DNA from: Hydractinia symbiolongicarpus
Lineage: Eukaryota > Cnidaria > Hydrozoa > Anthoathecata > Hydractiniidae
Direction: 5' to 3'
NCBI RefSeq assembly: GCF_029227915.1
Contig: NC_079878.1
Location: forward strand, 1 to 64,000
DNA length: 64,000 nucleotides
Both the position numbers and the translations under genes were made by a program. Within the stretch, counting starts at the first letter, position 1. Every line of letters starts with the position of its first letter. This document shows positions 1 through 12,803 of the stretch, piece by piece. Under the pieces are notes generated by a model that made no database searches, was not told the DNA's origin, and worked only from the letters and a program-made list of their open reading frames with translations.

Positions 1-114
1 TGAAACGATACAAAATTATGAACAAAATTGCGCTGAAGCTATAAATGGTGGAAAGGTTTCTTCAATTCTGTCTGGCTGTCAGGTCTATTGTAAATGAAGC
101 TAATGATATCATTT

Positions 115-462
115 TCAAAGGAAACAGGAAAGATTCTCTATCTCGACAAGCCTTGGCAGATCTGCACAACTTAGGAAAGTGCCTCCAGGTTGCTTTGTGT
201 ATAGCAAATCATCTTTTTCAACCACTGATTCTAAATAATTTTCATTCCATCTTGCAATCGACTTTATTACAGAAAAACAAATGCCATACAAAGCTACACA
301 CATGCACTGAGTACCTCTTGTAGTACCAAATTTTTGGGTCCCCTGATTAAATGTCGCTCTGATAATGGAAACGAAGCTGTACGGAATTGGATTTCGTTCA
401 ATATGTCCTAGAATTAATGTGATAGAAATGACAGAAAGAAAATATGTGAAAAATGGTTGCAA
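115..462 (-). pseudogene. Fragment of a repetitive-family protein (OTU-peptidase-like)
   Basis: An open frame of about 115 codons reads, around its middle, FNQGTQKFGTTRGTQCMCVA and then a tract with ...LYTKQPGGTFLSC.DLPRLVE. A block of the form 'QG...FG...G.QC..(A/I)L..I..S..K....W...(D/Y)L' followed by 'L...(D/E)LP' recurs in large transposon-associated protein families of cnidarians and fish that I associate with OTU-like cysteine peptidases; that attribution is from memory and uncertain. The similarity may continue leftwards in another frame, so this looks like a decayed partial copy. No start context or splice sites are convincing. Confidence 0.3.
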
Positions 463-3400
463 ATGTTTGCTGAAAAAGTTCGGATTCCTGGCCTTCTTTT
501 GGGTGAAGACTCGGGCACGAGATGAATTTAAACAGTCGTGATAACCAGGATTCGTTAGCAGAATAGTTTCATTAATGATTACAAAGATAATGACAGATAA
601 CAGAACGTAATAAAATACCCCAATTTTGTGTTTATCTTATTGTCTCCAGGAGATCTCCAGGTCGCAAGAAAATTAAACGAGCGGAAATTGAAAAAGCGTG
701 GAGATTTTGCTGATGCATGCAAAACAGACCATTGTATTTTCTCATAGTTGATTGGATAAAAAAACAAAAGATTCTGGCGATGAATTTCTGAACGCGTGAT
801 CCAGGCAAGGATACACAGACCCGAGAGATCAGGTTTTTAGCTATATTCGACGACAAAGAAAAAACGCGTGTGATACTAGAAACTGGTTACCCAGTTAATG
901 AAAGGGAAAAAATTAGCATGTGTTGAAAATTTAATTTCACACTAAAAATAAGAGGGAATTTTGACCTTTGCACTAAAATAAATAACAACATTTTTTATTA
1001 AGTTTTATTTTTTATTAAGTGTTATTTTATTTTTTCTTATCATTCTTTTCTTACATCGACTTTCCTTATTTGTTACTTATTTTACTTTGTTTATGAAAAA
1101 TATATGGAAAACGCGAACAAGCACATGGACGATAAAGATGATGAAGATCCTTTTTTTAGAATTAAGTTTGTAAACAAAGCTATTCTATCTTTTATCATAG
1201 ATCACTTAAAAAAAATAAAAAGAATATAAAGAAAACATGATTAGTGATAACAGCAGTGTCGCACTAAAAATTAGAGGAAATAAATTGAGATATTCAAAAA
1301 GGCCATTCACATTAATTGGAGGACACATTAAATTAGAAGAATTGAAAAAAGCATAAAGTATGTAAAACATCCCTTATGAAGACATTATTGTCAAAAATAT
1401 AGTTATTTCATTAACCTCGCACCCAGGACATCTTTAATCCTTTCTAAACACGGCACGGCGATGATGGTAGCACGCAACCCTGGAAATTATTGCAATGGAG
1501 GGCGGAATTTCAAAGTTCGCAACCACAATTCGTTTCTATGTACATAACACGCTTCCCGAACTTGTCAACATTTCCTTTTCAATGTTTACAGCGGACTTAG
1601 GACATAGGATCTTAGTTTATTTGGTTAGTTCAAAAATCTAAAACGGTACTATTTTATCTGACTCAACTGCAGTTGTGGAGAAGGTTGTTCCACCTTTGGG
1701 CAAGTTAGTTCGCTTTTAAAATTGTTACTCGGCCTAAAACTTTGTCAAAGTAAAAACTTTGCAGCACACCAGCTGCAGAGTAATGGCAAAAACGTCTTTT
1801 GCAAAAATATTATGTCCAGAGTTGACGATGCCTTTAAGATACGGTTGCTTTTCTGTAGGATTGTTAATCCTCCACTTAACTAACTGTTTTTATATATCCT
1901 GGAAAACACGCTTGTTAACTTGTTTTTTTGCCTTGATAAATATTTGCTGTGCAACCTCGTGTTGCCAGGACTTTTTTTGTAATATAGATATCACAGGGCA
2001 AAAGAGATTCTGCGAACCAGGCTGAGGCTATGGAAACTCAAAGTTGGTAGATTTATGTGATGTTTTGTTCGACATCTCAGTGCAGGTGTTTGTTCGAGAA
2101 TTTCTTTTAATTCTTCAGTGATCTAAGGTGTACATGCTGTATACGATTTAATGTGGGGGGGGGGGGTAGATCTTCCTATTGAAATGCTCTATTGCAAACG
2201 AAAAAAAAACTTGTATCAAAGTACGCAATTTATTACACAAATACCGAATGTTTTTTAATCAGAACGATTTTAAACATATGCGCCTACAAATAGGCTGATA
2301 ACTTGGTGGATATAAACCAAATACATAGCTACAAAAACCTTATTGTTTATCTGAAACTTTTAATGAACGTATAAAGAACGCTACTGATTATCCCTTCTTT
2401 ATATTATATTTATATTATATATATATAATATTTTGATTTCTAAGTTTTTCAGGTGAAATTTAAAACAATTGGGAGATCGGGTTTGGCGCGTGTCAAACTT
2501 TTGCCTCATGATTCCTTTAGATAACAGAGTTAGGCTGTAACTCCAATTATTACCTCACAGGACGTTATACTTTACCGAGTACAGTGATTTCAATGAACTT
2601 TAAGGGGTAGTTTCGAGTAATTGCCAACATCAAAATTCTAGGAGGGATAGGATCTAAATATTTGTCAGACTGTTGTCTAATAGATAAATCTGGAAACTGA
2701 CTTTCAGAGTTGTACAACATAACAGAAGAAAGTTATTATAGGAGAAAGCCTCCCCCCTATCCTGGACCGAATAAGTTAAACAGTACTCTGTTGAAAAAAA
2801 ACTACCCATAACTTGATACATCAAATGCATTGACGGTGAGACCTGTTATTATTATTTTTACCAACTAGTTTAAAAAGGTGAATCACACAAATAATGCGAG
2901 AATCAATCAATACTTGTTAAGATTTTCAAAAGTTGACAATCCTGAACGTAAATATTAAGACGAAGTTTTTTTTTGTCATTTTTTAAATCTAAGCGTAAAC
3001 CAGTAAATTGTTTTCGCGCACAAGAAAGACAGGCATACAGTGTTTAAAATTTTCTAGTCGCATTCCTAGGAAGCCTGCACTAAAAAAATAACCCACTGAC
3101 GTCAGCAACAATTCGACATTTTAAGAATTAGGACTCGACCAAAAACATTAAAATCCAAGTCATACAGTCCAGTGTGTGTGAGGTTCACAGTTCGAAATGT
3201 ACGGATCTGATATAGAAATGGCCTACGCAATAACTTTGGTGGCAAACTTTAATGTCTGTTTTGTCTCAACGTATTTTGACCAAGATCAAAGAGTCTACAA
3301 TGAACAGTAAAACTAAATAAACTGTTGAAAAGCCACCAGGTTTTAATTGACACTAATCATATATTCGTTAGTGTAAGTATTTACATTATTTTGTGATCTT

Positions 3401-3703
3401 ATGTCAAGAAAGTCTTTTTTACCCACCGCGGGGGTTGATTCGATCGAAACTGCGGCTAATGGGTAAAGCAACGATTCAAATCGTTTGAATAACTCAAAAC
3501 ATTATTCTGTTGAATTTAAGAAATACAAAAATTTAATACAATTTCTTTACATATAAATCAATCACTAACATTGTCAAACAAATTCTTATAATATAAACAA
3601 AAAGTATTAGATTTCATAGTGCTCTTGTACGAATCTTGAAAAGCTTTTTGCCACTATAATTTGATATCTATCATCAGGATCGGCGAATTCCATTTACTCG
3701 GTG
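463..3703. other. Intergenic, no gene recognised
   Basis: I see no coding exon with family resemblance here. The stretch is AT-rich, with a G homopolymer of about 13 bases near 2154-2167 and a TATA-rich tract at about 2400-2433. Short open frames (for example 1759-2025 on the plus strand) have no recognisable content. Confidence 0.5.
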
Positions 3704-6700
3704 TCACTTACCAGACACAGCTAAAATAATATCAATAACAATTATTTTTATTAATCCTGGCTTTGTGGTCTTGTGCATAGAAGATGGGCCATAAATCCGG
3801 AACAACTTATGTCTAGGTAATAAAACTTGGCGTAATTGTAGAAAGTCAGAAGCAAGGTAAAAAATTAATTTGATAGTGTCGCAGGGATCACTAAAATAGA
3901 CCATTTTTCTAATTGAATTTTGAATTTTTTAAGCTTCGGCTTTGATTTTCAGTAGACTTACTGAAAATGGAAAAATGTTGACATTATGTAAAAACTTTTG
4001 ATGACGCTATTTCGTTCGATTATTTCCTTAACTGCAGACTGTACTTTGTCCTTATGAGACATTTTAATAATGAATTATATAACTAATACAAAGTGGCTTC
4101 ACATGCAATACTTGAAAAAGAAACTCCGAATTTTACGATATTCAAAAAGTTATAAACCATGCCAAACAAATGTTTGCTATTGAATGGAAATTAGCTTTAA
4201 AAAAGCTACGTTTTTTTAAAAAAAGAAAGAGAAAAGAGTGATATTTTTTGAAAGAATACTTACGAATGCATTTATGAGTGCATCCACTGCAATAATCATT
4301 CACACACTGTGTTCCGACCAAACATAAGGCTCGGCTGCAAGGATCGACGCAATTGTCAGGTTTCTGGCAATCTAAGAATAATAAAAAGTGTTTAATACGC
4401 AGCTATGTGCAATATGTGGAACTTATACCATTTAAAAGAATGGGCATCTTACTATTCCTGCATTGGGAGCCAGCCTTGGTGTAGAGTGATGGTTTTGGAT
4501 TACAAATGTTAGGATGAATACAGCATCTGAAATAACATATTTGATAGAACACAAGTAGTGAAGTATATGTCGAATGCTTCAAAGATGAAGATGAGGAGTG
4601 GAGATGAAATGAATATATTCTTACTTGCACGAATCTGTACAAAACCTAGTGATTCCATCTGGACAAAACTTTCCTTCACTTGAACCATCAGACTGGCATG
4701 TGTTTGGAGATGGCGGTGTTAAAGTTGGAACAGCTAGAAGAAATACGAACAATAATTATAAGCTACCAATACAATTTATTTATAAAATCTTTCATAAACA
4801 AAACGTGTTGTTACAGACTTACGGATACATTGTGCAGAGCATCCATTGCAGTAGTTGTTGACGCACTTCGTTCCAAATGGGCATCTGGTACGTGAACATG
4901 GATTCACACAATTCTCTGGCTTTACACAAGCTAAAACACGGAGCATGTATTAGTTAACTGCTCTTTATTGTTTAGAAAAATGTATTTCGACTTACTCACC
5001 TTTACATTCTGCATTGCATCCACCACAAAAGTTTGCATGACACTTTTGACCAAAAGGACACTTCTTGAACATGCAAGGATCGGCAAAACAGTTAACAGGG
5101 TTTGGACATGGCGTTGGTTTTGTTGGCACAGGAGGTAGGGTAGGCATATCTATTTAAAAGAGCGTAAAAATACTAAAAATTTGAGACAGGAGTTCTGTAC
5201 TTCATTAAATACTATTTAAAATACGATACAATATTACCAATGCATCTTGCATTACACCCTTTGCAATAATCATCAACACATTTTGTGCCTTTTGGACAGA
5301 GTGTTCGTGCACATGGGTTGATTAAGCAATTAACCGGTTTCTTGCAAGCTAAAATAGATGGAGCTGGTTAATATTTTCTTTTAGGATTACTGAGAACGTT
5401 TTTAGCAAAGTAAGAAAAGTAATATTATTAACCCTATTCGTCCGAGGGTTTTCGAACATACTATGACCATGGGCGAGCGGAATCTGTCCCCCCCCCCCCC
5501 CCTCAATAACTTTTCATAGGGTTGTTTAAGCTGAATCAAACTTGGGACAATTTTGGTACATCGTAAAAGGAACAAAACGGTAGCAATAAATTTTTGCTTG
5601 TGTCAGCACATTTTCTGTGACGTGATCAGAAGCTTGGAATTTGTTAAAGATGCCACTATCTGCTTAAAATTTAAGTACTTTTGTTCCAGAGCGAATTTTT
5701 GCATTCTGTTCTGAAAGCTAAATAAAAGTTATTTAACATATTTTCCGGTTTTTACATGGATCCCATAAAAAGCCCGAAAATCCGGGTTTTTATAGATTTT
5801 CGGGAAAAATCCGACAAAATGGGGAAATCGGATTAATCACGTGTCCATATATACAAAATGATTTTTCTTAATAAAATAAAGTTGTGTTGCAACTTTCAAG
5901 GTCTAAGGATAATCCTAATCCCGGACCTAATAGAACGTAAAGAAATTACAGGTTACAAATAAAAGGTTAACTGCATAAGTTCATTATGACTTACTCCTAC
6001 ATTCGGCGTTACACCCTCCACAATAATTAGCATGGCATTTTTGTCCCACTTGACATTTTTTCAGTGAGCAGGGATCTACTATGCAATGAACAGGATTTGA
6101 ACATGCAGTTGTAGCTGGTTTAGTTGGAAGAGCTGTAACAGAAACAAATTGTTTTTAGCGTAAAGTTTATTTGCAATTTCCTTGACAGATATGTGTATCT
6201 CTAAACTTACGTTTGCATTCGGCATTGCAACCACCACAAAAATTTGGAACACATTTTTGTCCTGAAGGACATTTCTTGTTGAGACAAGGACTAACAAAAC
6301 AGTTTACTGGGTTCTTGCATCCTAATTAAGCAGTAACGTTATTAAATCATTCTATAGTTAAAAGGTATACAATCTTGATGTTACGTTACATTAAAATATG
6401 TTTACCATTGACACAATCCTCGGATTTTTTAGTGTAGAATGATGGAAATGGATTACAAGTATTTTCGTGAATGCAGCACCTAAAAGTATTAAGAAATATA
6501 TCACGAACTCAGTTTTTTAACCAACTATGAATAGATAGTTCCACGTGTCTTAAATGTTCGCGTCTTAAGTATTAAATAACATAATCTACGTACTCGCAAT
6601 TAGCACTGCAAAACTTTGTGAACGCCGCTCCACATAATTTTCCATTACTGGAACCATCTGACTTGCACTTTGTTGACAATGTTGGTTTCGGAGGAGCTAA

Positions 6701-9700
6701 AGAAATTTCTAGAATATTATTACAATGGAAATAAAATAGATATTACCAGTTCTCACAGGGGCAAACGTATTTACCGTATTTTCTCCAATAAACGCTCGGG
6801 GCGTTTAAAATATTTTATGATTCTTAGGCAGTTTTCTTTAGAAAGGAGCGTCAATAAGAGCGGCGTGTTTCTTTACAAATAATAATTTTTTAGATATTTT
6901 AGATATTTTTTATAAATCCTCAATATTTACAAGATTATCTTCTTCATCAAGTCAACTAAATTTTTTTCAATATTTGGCATCTTTAAGTTGGCAAAGGTGT
7001 TTTCTAATACCCGTACTTGAGTGGAGCGTTTAATAGAGAGAGGCGTTCAAAAGAGAGGGGGCGTTCATTGGAAAAATATGGTAATTTATGCAAATACTTA
7101 CGAATACATTGCGCACTGCATCCATTGCAGTTGTTTACTTGACATGCGTATCCACGGGGGCATTTAGTGGGAGTACATGGGTTGGTAAAGCAAGGAACAA
7201 AAAGACAAGCTAAATGGAAGAAATTAAGAAGTTATAAACAGGAAATATTTTTTTAAATTAAGAAATCATATAATAATCTTACGTTTGAGGAGCGGTTCAC
7301 ATACAGGCTTACAACATTTTTTCACGCATGCGTTTCCAGCAGGACATTTGTGATCTTTGCAGACATCAAAAGGACAGCCAATCAGAGGACAAGCTAAAGA
7401 AATTGATTTAATTCCCCATTATCTAGAATTGACAAAGTTTGAGATCTTATGTGTAATTTTATTATGTATACCTTGTGGCTTGCAGTCTTTCTCTGTTTTA
7501 GTATATAAAGCTTTAAATGGGTTGCAACCATTGTGATGAATACAGCATCTAAAACAATTAAGCATTTACTAACCTACAAGGTTGAATTCTATTTTAACAT
7601 TTTATTAATCATCACATTAGATATAACTAGTCGTTAGACCGTGGAAAAATCAACGGGTTCGCCCGTCCTTTTTATACCGCATTGCGTGCGTCTCGCTACC
7701 TGCGCAGCTAAGCTACCATTTTGCGTGACAGACAGACGGACGGAGGGACAGACGTATACGGGCATTATAATATAGATCATATATATCTAATATTTTTTTG
7801 AACAAAACACAATTAAAAACATTTAAGTCTGAAAAAGGGTGAATAGCACATCCAATTTAAATAAATACATACTTGCATTTTTTTGTACAAAACGTTGTTT
7901 GGGCTTGTAAACATATTTTATTATCAGCCGATCCGTCGCTTTTGCAGACCGGTAAGGTCGGCTTGGGTTTTGTAGGAGGAGCTATAAATTAAATTCATCA
8001 AACAGTTCTTCATATTGTATTTACACAGAAGACTTTGTTTTAACATTTAAGATTAGAATAATTTTACACTTTTTAAACTAAAGACGAAATAAATATATAC
8101 TTACGCAAGCATTTGGCTTCACATTTGCCATTGCAGTAATTAGCGACACATCTTTCTCCGTTACCACATTTTGCATGGGAGCAAGGATTTACAAAGCAAT
8201 TTACAGGTTTTCTGCACCCTAGAAGAAAGGAAATGCAAGACACCATTATTTTTAAAAGTAAATTTTTTTTCTCAGGATTAGGAAAATTGGCAATACAGAA
8301 TTTTAAAACACGCTACAAACGTTGCATATAGATTGCATGAATGTGAGGCATATATTGTCTCATAAACAATAAAGGATTGTCTTTTAGTCAAATTTGGGTC
8401 TGCTAAAAAAAGACCCGTCAAGCGTCATTAGTCCTTCTTGGGAAAACGATTTTAAAATTAATATTACCCGCTAGTTAGGTACTTACGAACACAGTGTCCT
8501 CTGCAGCCATTGTAAAGACGTATCGGGATGCACTTTTCACCCATTGCGCATTTTTTCAGGCTGCATGCACCCTGACATGGAAGCTTCGCTAAAATGATTA
8601 AATATGTTACTGGCCTTGTTTCAAAATATGAAATAGGTTTTAGCAATGTATTTTTGTTGTTGTTGTTGTTGTTTTTGTTGTTAACCCTAACAATTGGCAC
8701 ACGCAAACGTTTAGTATAAAATTGTTTTTTGATTGGAAAAGTCAGATGGGGTATATTTCGATGACGTCATAAATGACCTTTTTTAATACAAATTTGTTGA
8801 AAAGAATCGTTAACCATTTCCTTCTATTATGTAGAGTGAAAAGATCGATTATTAAAATTATTATAAGATCATGTGCTTTCAACAAATCGTTAAGAAGATA
8901 TTAGTGTTTAAAGAATTTTTAAAGATCTCTTTCTGTCAGAAATTGCGTATCTTACAATGTGCGCAATATTAATTACAAACAAGTAGATTTTTTAGCATGA
9001 CATTAATATTTGGACACACTGTAAATAAAAGATTTTAAGTGATATCATGCAGAACATGGACTTTAAAAATAACTTACGTTTTGGTCTGCATGTTGCACCA
9101 CAGTCACAAGTAGGAACGCATATCTCATTCGCTTTGTTGCATGGATTAACATTTGGTGCACATGGGAAGATCAGGCATTGTATTCGATGATCACATGGCT
9201 TTGATACTTTTATGCCTAAAATAGAAATATGTCATTATTTACTGTTGGGCTTACATTCAAATAATATGGATTAACTGCTTCAATGTACTTTTTCACCAAA
9301 GATATTCAGTTTCAACGTGAAGGTAGAATAGAGAAGGGAGCGAACTTATCTTAGTGTGCATTAAAATTTATTTCGAATTGCTATTGTTTCTAATTGTTTT
9401 ATATACGTAATTATTAAAGAGTAAAGTTGATAACAACAAAGATGGCGCATATCGTCGAAATTTATGACGATCTTTCACTGCGCAACCTTCGAATTGCGAT
9501 AGCATTTCTTTTTCTTAGCCACGTCTGGTAAGTCATGAAGCTATAAAAAGGTGCGCGAAAGCAGTTCTATTCTGGCTAGCTTTTTTAACAGCGTTGGATG
9601 CGGCAGAGAATTCTACCCAGGAAACTTCCAAAAAAGTCTAATTTTTTAGCAAAATATATGCTCCACACAATCTTTCAAATTCAACATAATTAAACCTAAG

Positions 9701-10002
9701 TTCATATTAACACAAAAGAAGGGAAAATCGGTCAATAAAAAGAATTATTGCTTCAATGAAGGTAAAAGTATATATTATTTTTTATTTCTAATTAATTCCT
9801 AACGGAAAAATCAATATCATTTTACATAAAACACTGAGTAAATAGTGCAGCTGTTTGAGCAGCTAAAAAGGGTTACTACCACCTTAATTTAAGAGCCAAG
9901 TTGTTTTTTGTATTTCTTAGATATTGTGTAAAACTTACCTGTAAAACTTGCAACGGAAGAAAAACATAAAAAAACATTGAATAAAAACATTTGTTTCTTC
10001 AT
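3704..10002 (-). CDS. Secreted multi-module cysteine-rich protein (19 exons)
   Basis: Exons in transcript order: 9939-10002, 9078-9215, 8487-8588, 8105-8218, 7873-7981, 7472-7548, 7283-7393, 7102-7209, 6594-6696, 6406-6479, 6211-6321, 5995-6132, 5238-5348, 5000-5149, 4823-4930, 4625-4733, 4453-4526, 4264-4371 and a tentative terminal exon 3704-3720. They sum to 1926 nt in one frame, about 641 aa. Exon 1 encodes a signal peptide beginning MKKQMFLFNVFLCFSS. Module A (11 copies, some divergent) is one phase 1-1 exon of the type CxxPxNCxxxPC....C..G..CVxNYCxGCxAxC. Module B (3 copies) is split over two exons by a phase-2 intron and has eight cysteines: CxSDGS....C.......FC...C, then CCIHxNxCNP....YTK....C. 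The order is signal, A-A-A-B-A-A-B-A-A-A-A-A-B-A and a short tail. Pro/Thr-rich linkers precede several modules. I do not recognise the family; matrix, mucus or nematocyst roles are possible guesses. The terminal exon (codes VSGK then stop) is the weakest part. Confidence 0.8.
6771..7084. mobile_element. MITE in an intron of the cysteine-rich gene
   Basis: The left end reads TTACCGTATTTTCTCCAATA then AACGC. The right end, read on the opposite strand, begins TTACCATATTTTTCCAATGA then ACGCCCC. About 25 bp of imperfect terminal inverted repeat therefore bound roughly 314 bp with repeated GCGTTTAATA / GCGTTCA-type motifs inside. It lies between the exons at 7102 and 6696 and has no coding capacity. 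I could not settle the target duplication. Confidence 0.6.
7625..7775. repeat. Probable dispersed SINE-like repeat
   Basis: GC-richer than its surroundings. It contains AACGGGTTCGCCCGTCC, a short CpG-rich section, then a GACAGACAGACGGACGGAGG-type run and a tail ending ATAATATAGAT. Such a layout is typical of short dispersed repeats; only one copy is in the window, so the call rests on composition alone. It lies in an intron of the cysteine-rich gene. Confidence 0.35.
9939..10002 (-). other. Signal-peptide exon of the cysteine-rich gene
   Basis: The ATG at 10002 opens 21 codons with a basic start (MKKQ), a hydrophobic core rich in Phe, Leu and Val, and small residues before a consensus donor (G|GTAAGT) in phase 1. 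This phase fits every downstream module exon. It fixes the start and the secreted nature of the product. Confidence 0.8.
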
Positions 10003-10969
10003 TTTAACCTTCTTCTCCACCGTGAATCAAAGCACAATTTAGATCGTGAACTATTCTCACATCGCTTTAAGTACATTAATTATTGACAAAAATGTGTCTT
10101 AATTAACCATTAGGGAGATTCATTAAATTTTAAATGAAGTTAATTAGCATATGAATAATTTGCCCACGCAAAATTATGTGCTGAATAAGTTTGTCATTAT
10201 ATAAAAATGTATTCATCAAATTGCTCTGTTGGGACGCTGGCGTTGAGATACAGTTTCAGTGGGACATTAACGCTAAGCTTACTTAGAATTCTAAATTTAC
10301 CCGCTCCGCACCTGTATATAATAACTGTTGATAAACCAATACCGATATTAACCATATTAACAAATCTAGTTATTATCCGGTGGGGTGTATTAAGGATATA
10401 TTGAAATAGAATGTGTTAATATTGAGAAAAAGTGCGTTACACAACTGTGCTTGACATTATTTCCGTGGTTGGATACTGTTTTGAAATGAATGGTTCAAAA
10501 ACATAATACGCGAAAGTTTAAATTGGATTTAGCGAACTTTAAACTAAGACTCTCTTTTTACTGTTAGTGGCAGTGGCAAAGAAATAGTATTTGGGGAGAA
10601 AGATATTTTTTTCTTTTTTATATTTCATTAGCAACGTTATCGTAAAAAATCAAATATAAATACAATTTAATGTTACAACTTTGGATAACATTTGTAAATA
10701 TTATGCGCAAAAGTATCTAATATCTAAGCAATTAGTCAAATTATACTACAACTAACGACTTAAGAAAAGCGTTGTTCTTTCACAAGTTCATCCGTAATAC
10801 GTGTGTAGACACCACATATTAATATTTGCATTGGCAGCAACACACAAAATGCATGCGTGGCTGTAAGAATTACAAGATTGAATGAAGGGGTGTTTTAGCC
10901 GTACTGTCAAAAACAAAATAACGTATGCAAAAACCTACTGCGTGCCAGCGCACACATTCGTTCTTGTTC

Positions 10970-11016
<47 letters not shown>

Positions 11017-12803
11017 AAATTGAGCAGGTCTCAGCACAAATGTTATTACTGTTAAACTTTAGTCTGAATTCTTTAAAGGCCTTTTGCTTCAAAAAGAATA
11101 GTAATGTGTTTCATACGGTATTTTTTTTTCCCTTGGGTTTGACATACCTTAGGATCTGTTACAATTGACACACCCAAATGGAAACGTATTATGCTGAATG
11201 TTTTTTTCTGCTGAACAAACGCACTAATACACAGACCTAAGCGTCTGGTCCTTCTTGTTCCTAAAGTAAGTTTTTAAATAGATGTCGTTCCGTTGTTAAT
11301 TAAATGTCTTAATACGTTACGCGCAATTGATTTTAATGTACGTAATAAGATGTACCTGCTGCGTTGAAGTTCTTATTGTAACCCAAGATTGTAGATGTCT
11401 ATAAGACTTTTGTGTAAATAAGTATGGAGAAATTTCACTGCTCCGCGCTAAAATGTGGCAGTAACCTTTTTTAAAAAAAGAGAGGATGCTGGAAACATGT
11501 GTATACCAATATATGTATATAGATGGTATTACTATTTCGAAGAGAAACCACGTAAAATTCAATGATGAAGTCACCACGACATCTGTTAGATACCCATGAA
11601 GGTGAATGTTTCTATTGTTGCTTTATGCGAGTGTATCCATGCAAGTTGTTCGCAAGCTCTCGGTCACATCTTTCTTATTGTTAAGTACAACGAATAGTTT
11701 CACCAATAAACAAGGGAGGAAGTATTTTTACTAACAATACTACCAACTCTTAACGCACGGGAAGTTTCTTCAGAAAGAACCAGAGAAGAATTTTTCCTCT
11801 CATTGTCTCTAATATTGTAACGGTTTCGCAAATAAAGCCATGCACCATTTGGATGCTGGAGGGAAACTCAAAAATATCGCATTAAATTCACCCTTTCTAC
11901 TATGAAACCACTGCATGAGAAGTGTTTGGTGAAGGCGTATGAACAGATAACAACTTCAACTGGCACAGAAATATGTATAAAAACATGGGTAAAGGGTGGT
12001 ATAAGTAAAGCTACTGAAAAGGGGATCTCCAACTTTATATCCTTTATTTGAGATTGATCCTATTAAAAATAAGATGCGACAACCGAAATGATTGAACCCA
12101 AATATTTTACAGACAATTTGGAATGTGATTCCAGCTAAGGATGGTCCCACACTTCCTAATTTTTTGCAGACGAACCCAAAACTTGGGATCTGCATGTCAG
12201 TAAACATATAGAATCTATACAAGTTTACAGAGAAAATTATATTGCAAAACAAGTTGCGGATCCCAAGTTATTGGGTCATTGAAAAAAAATAAGAGATCTG
12301 GGACAAGCACTGGAGTGTCCTTTTGGAAGAAAAAATTATGTTAATCATTTTACCTTTATAATATCTATGACATTATAATTTATGCAACATAATTAAATTC
12401 GAAATTCCAAAAAATTCGAAAAACCAACTTTTTATGCTTTATAATATAAGTTTAACATCATTTATACCTCCGGTTCCCTTTAAGTTTTATTTCATTTGAG
12501 GAAGCCTATTAGACGTTTTGGAGAAACGAATCAGCCTCTTTATAGACTATATATTATTGTAGCAAAGTAGTTTTTGATGTCCATGCTAAATGCTAAAGTC
12601 GAGATTCTCTTTTCGTATTGCTGCAATGTCTCAACGTCTCTGTAAAAACGTACCATCCCATTTTATCTTCTTTTATTCAAACAAAATAATAAGAGAAATA
12701 TTAATTTTTTATTTTTGTATTTGTATAATAGAACAAAAAAATACATTATCAAAATCCCAGGGAAAATATAACATTTATAAAAATCTAGGAAAATGTGTTG
12801 TCA
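10003..12803. other. Intergenic between the cysteine-rich gene and BHMT
   Basis: No gene is recognised. The stretch contains a (GTT)n microsatellite at about 10969-11017. Open frames such as 11956-12252 (minus) have no recognisable domain. Genes on both sides are on the minus strand, so the right part should hold the BHMT 3' untranslated region and the left part the promoter of the cysteine-rich gene. Confidence 0.5.
10969..11017. repeat. (GTT)n microsatellite
   Basis: About 16 uninterrupted GTT units, preceded by two CTTGTT variants. Confidence 0.95.

Noticed and set aside
3721-3904. Continuation of the 3704 frame upstream (66 codons)
   Set aside because: The sequence right of 3722 reads as intron with a TTATTTTAG acceptor; only the last few codons fit as a terminal exon.
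12000-12252. Possible extra BHMT 3' exon or separate gene on the minus strand
   Set aside because: The BHMT end at 12804-12864 matches the family's KEYW segment and phase; nothing in the further frame resembles BHMT.
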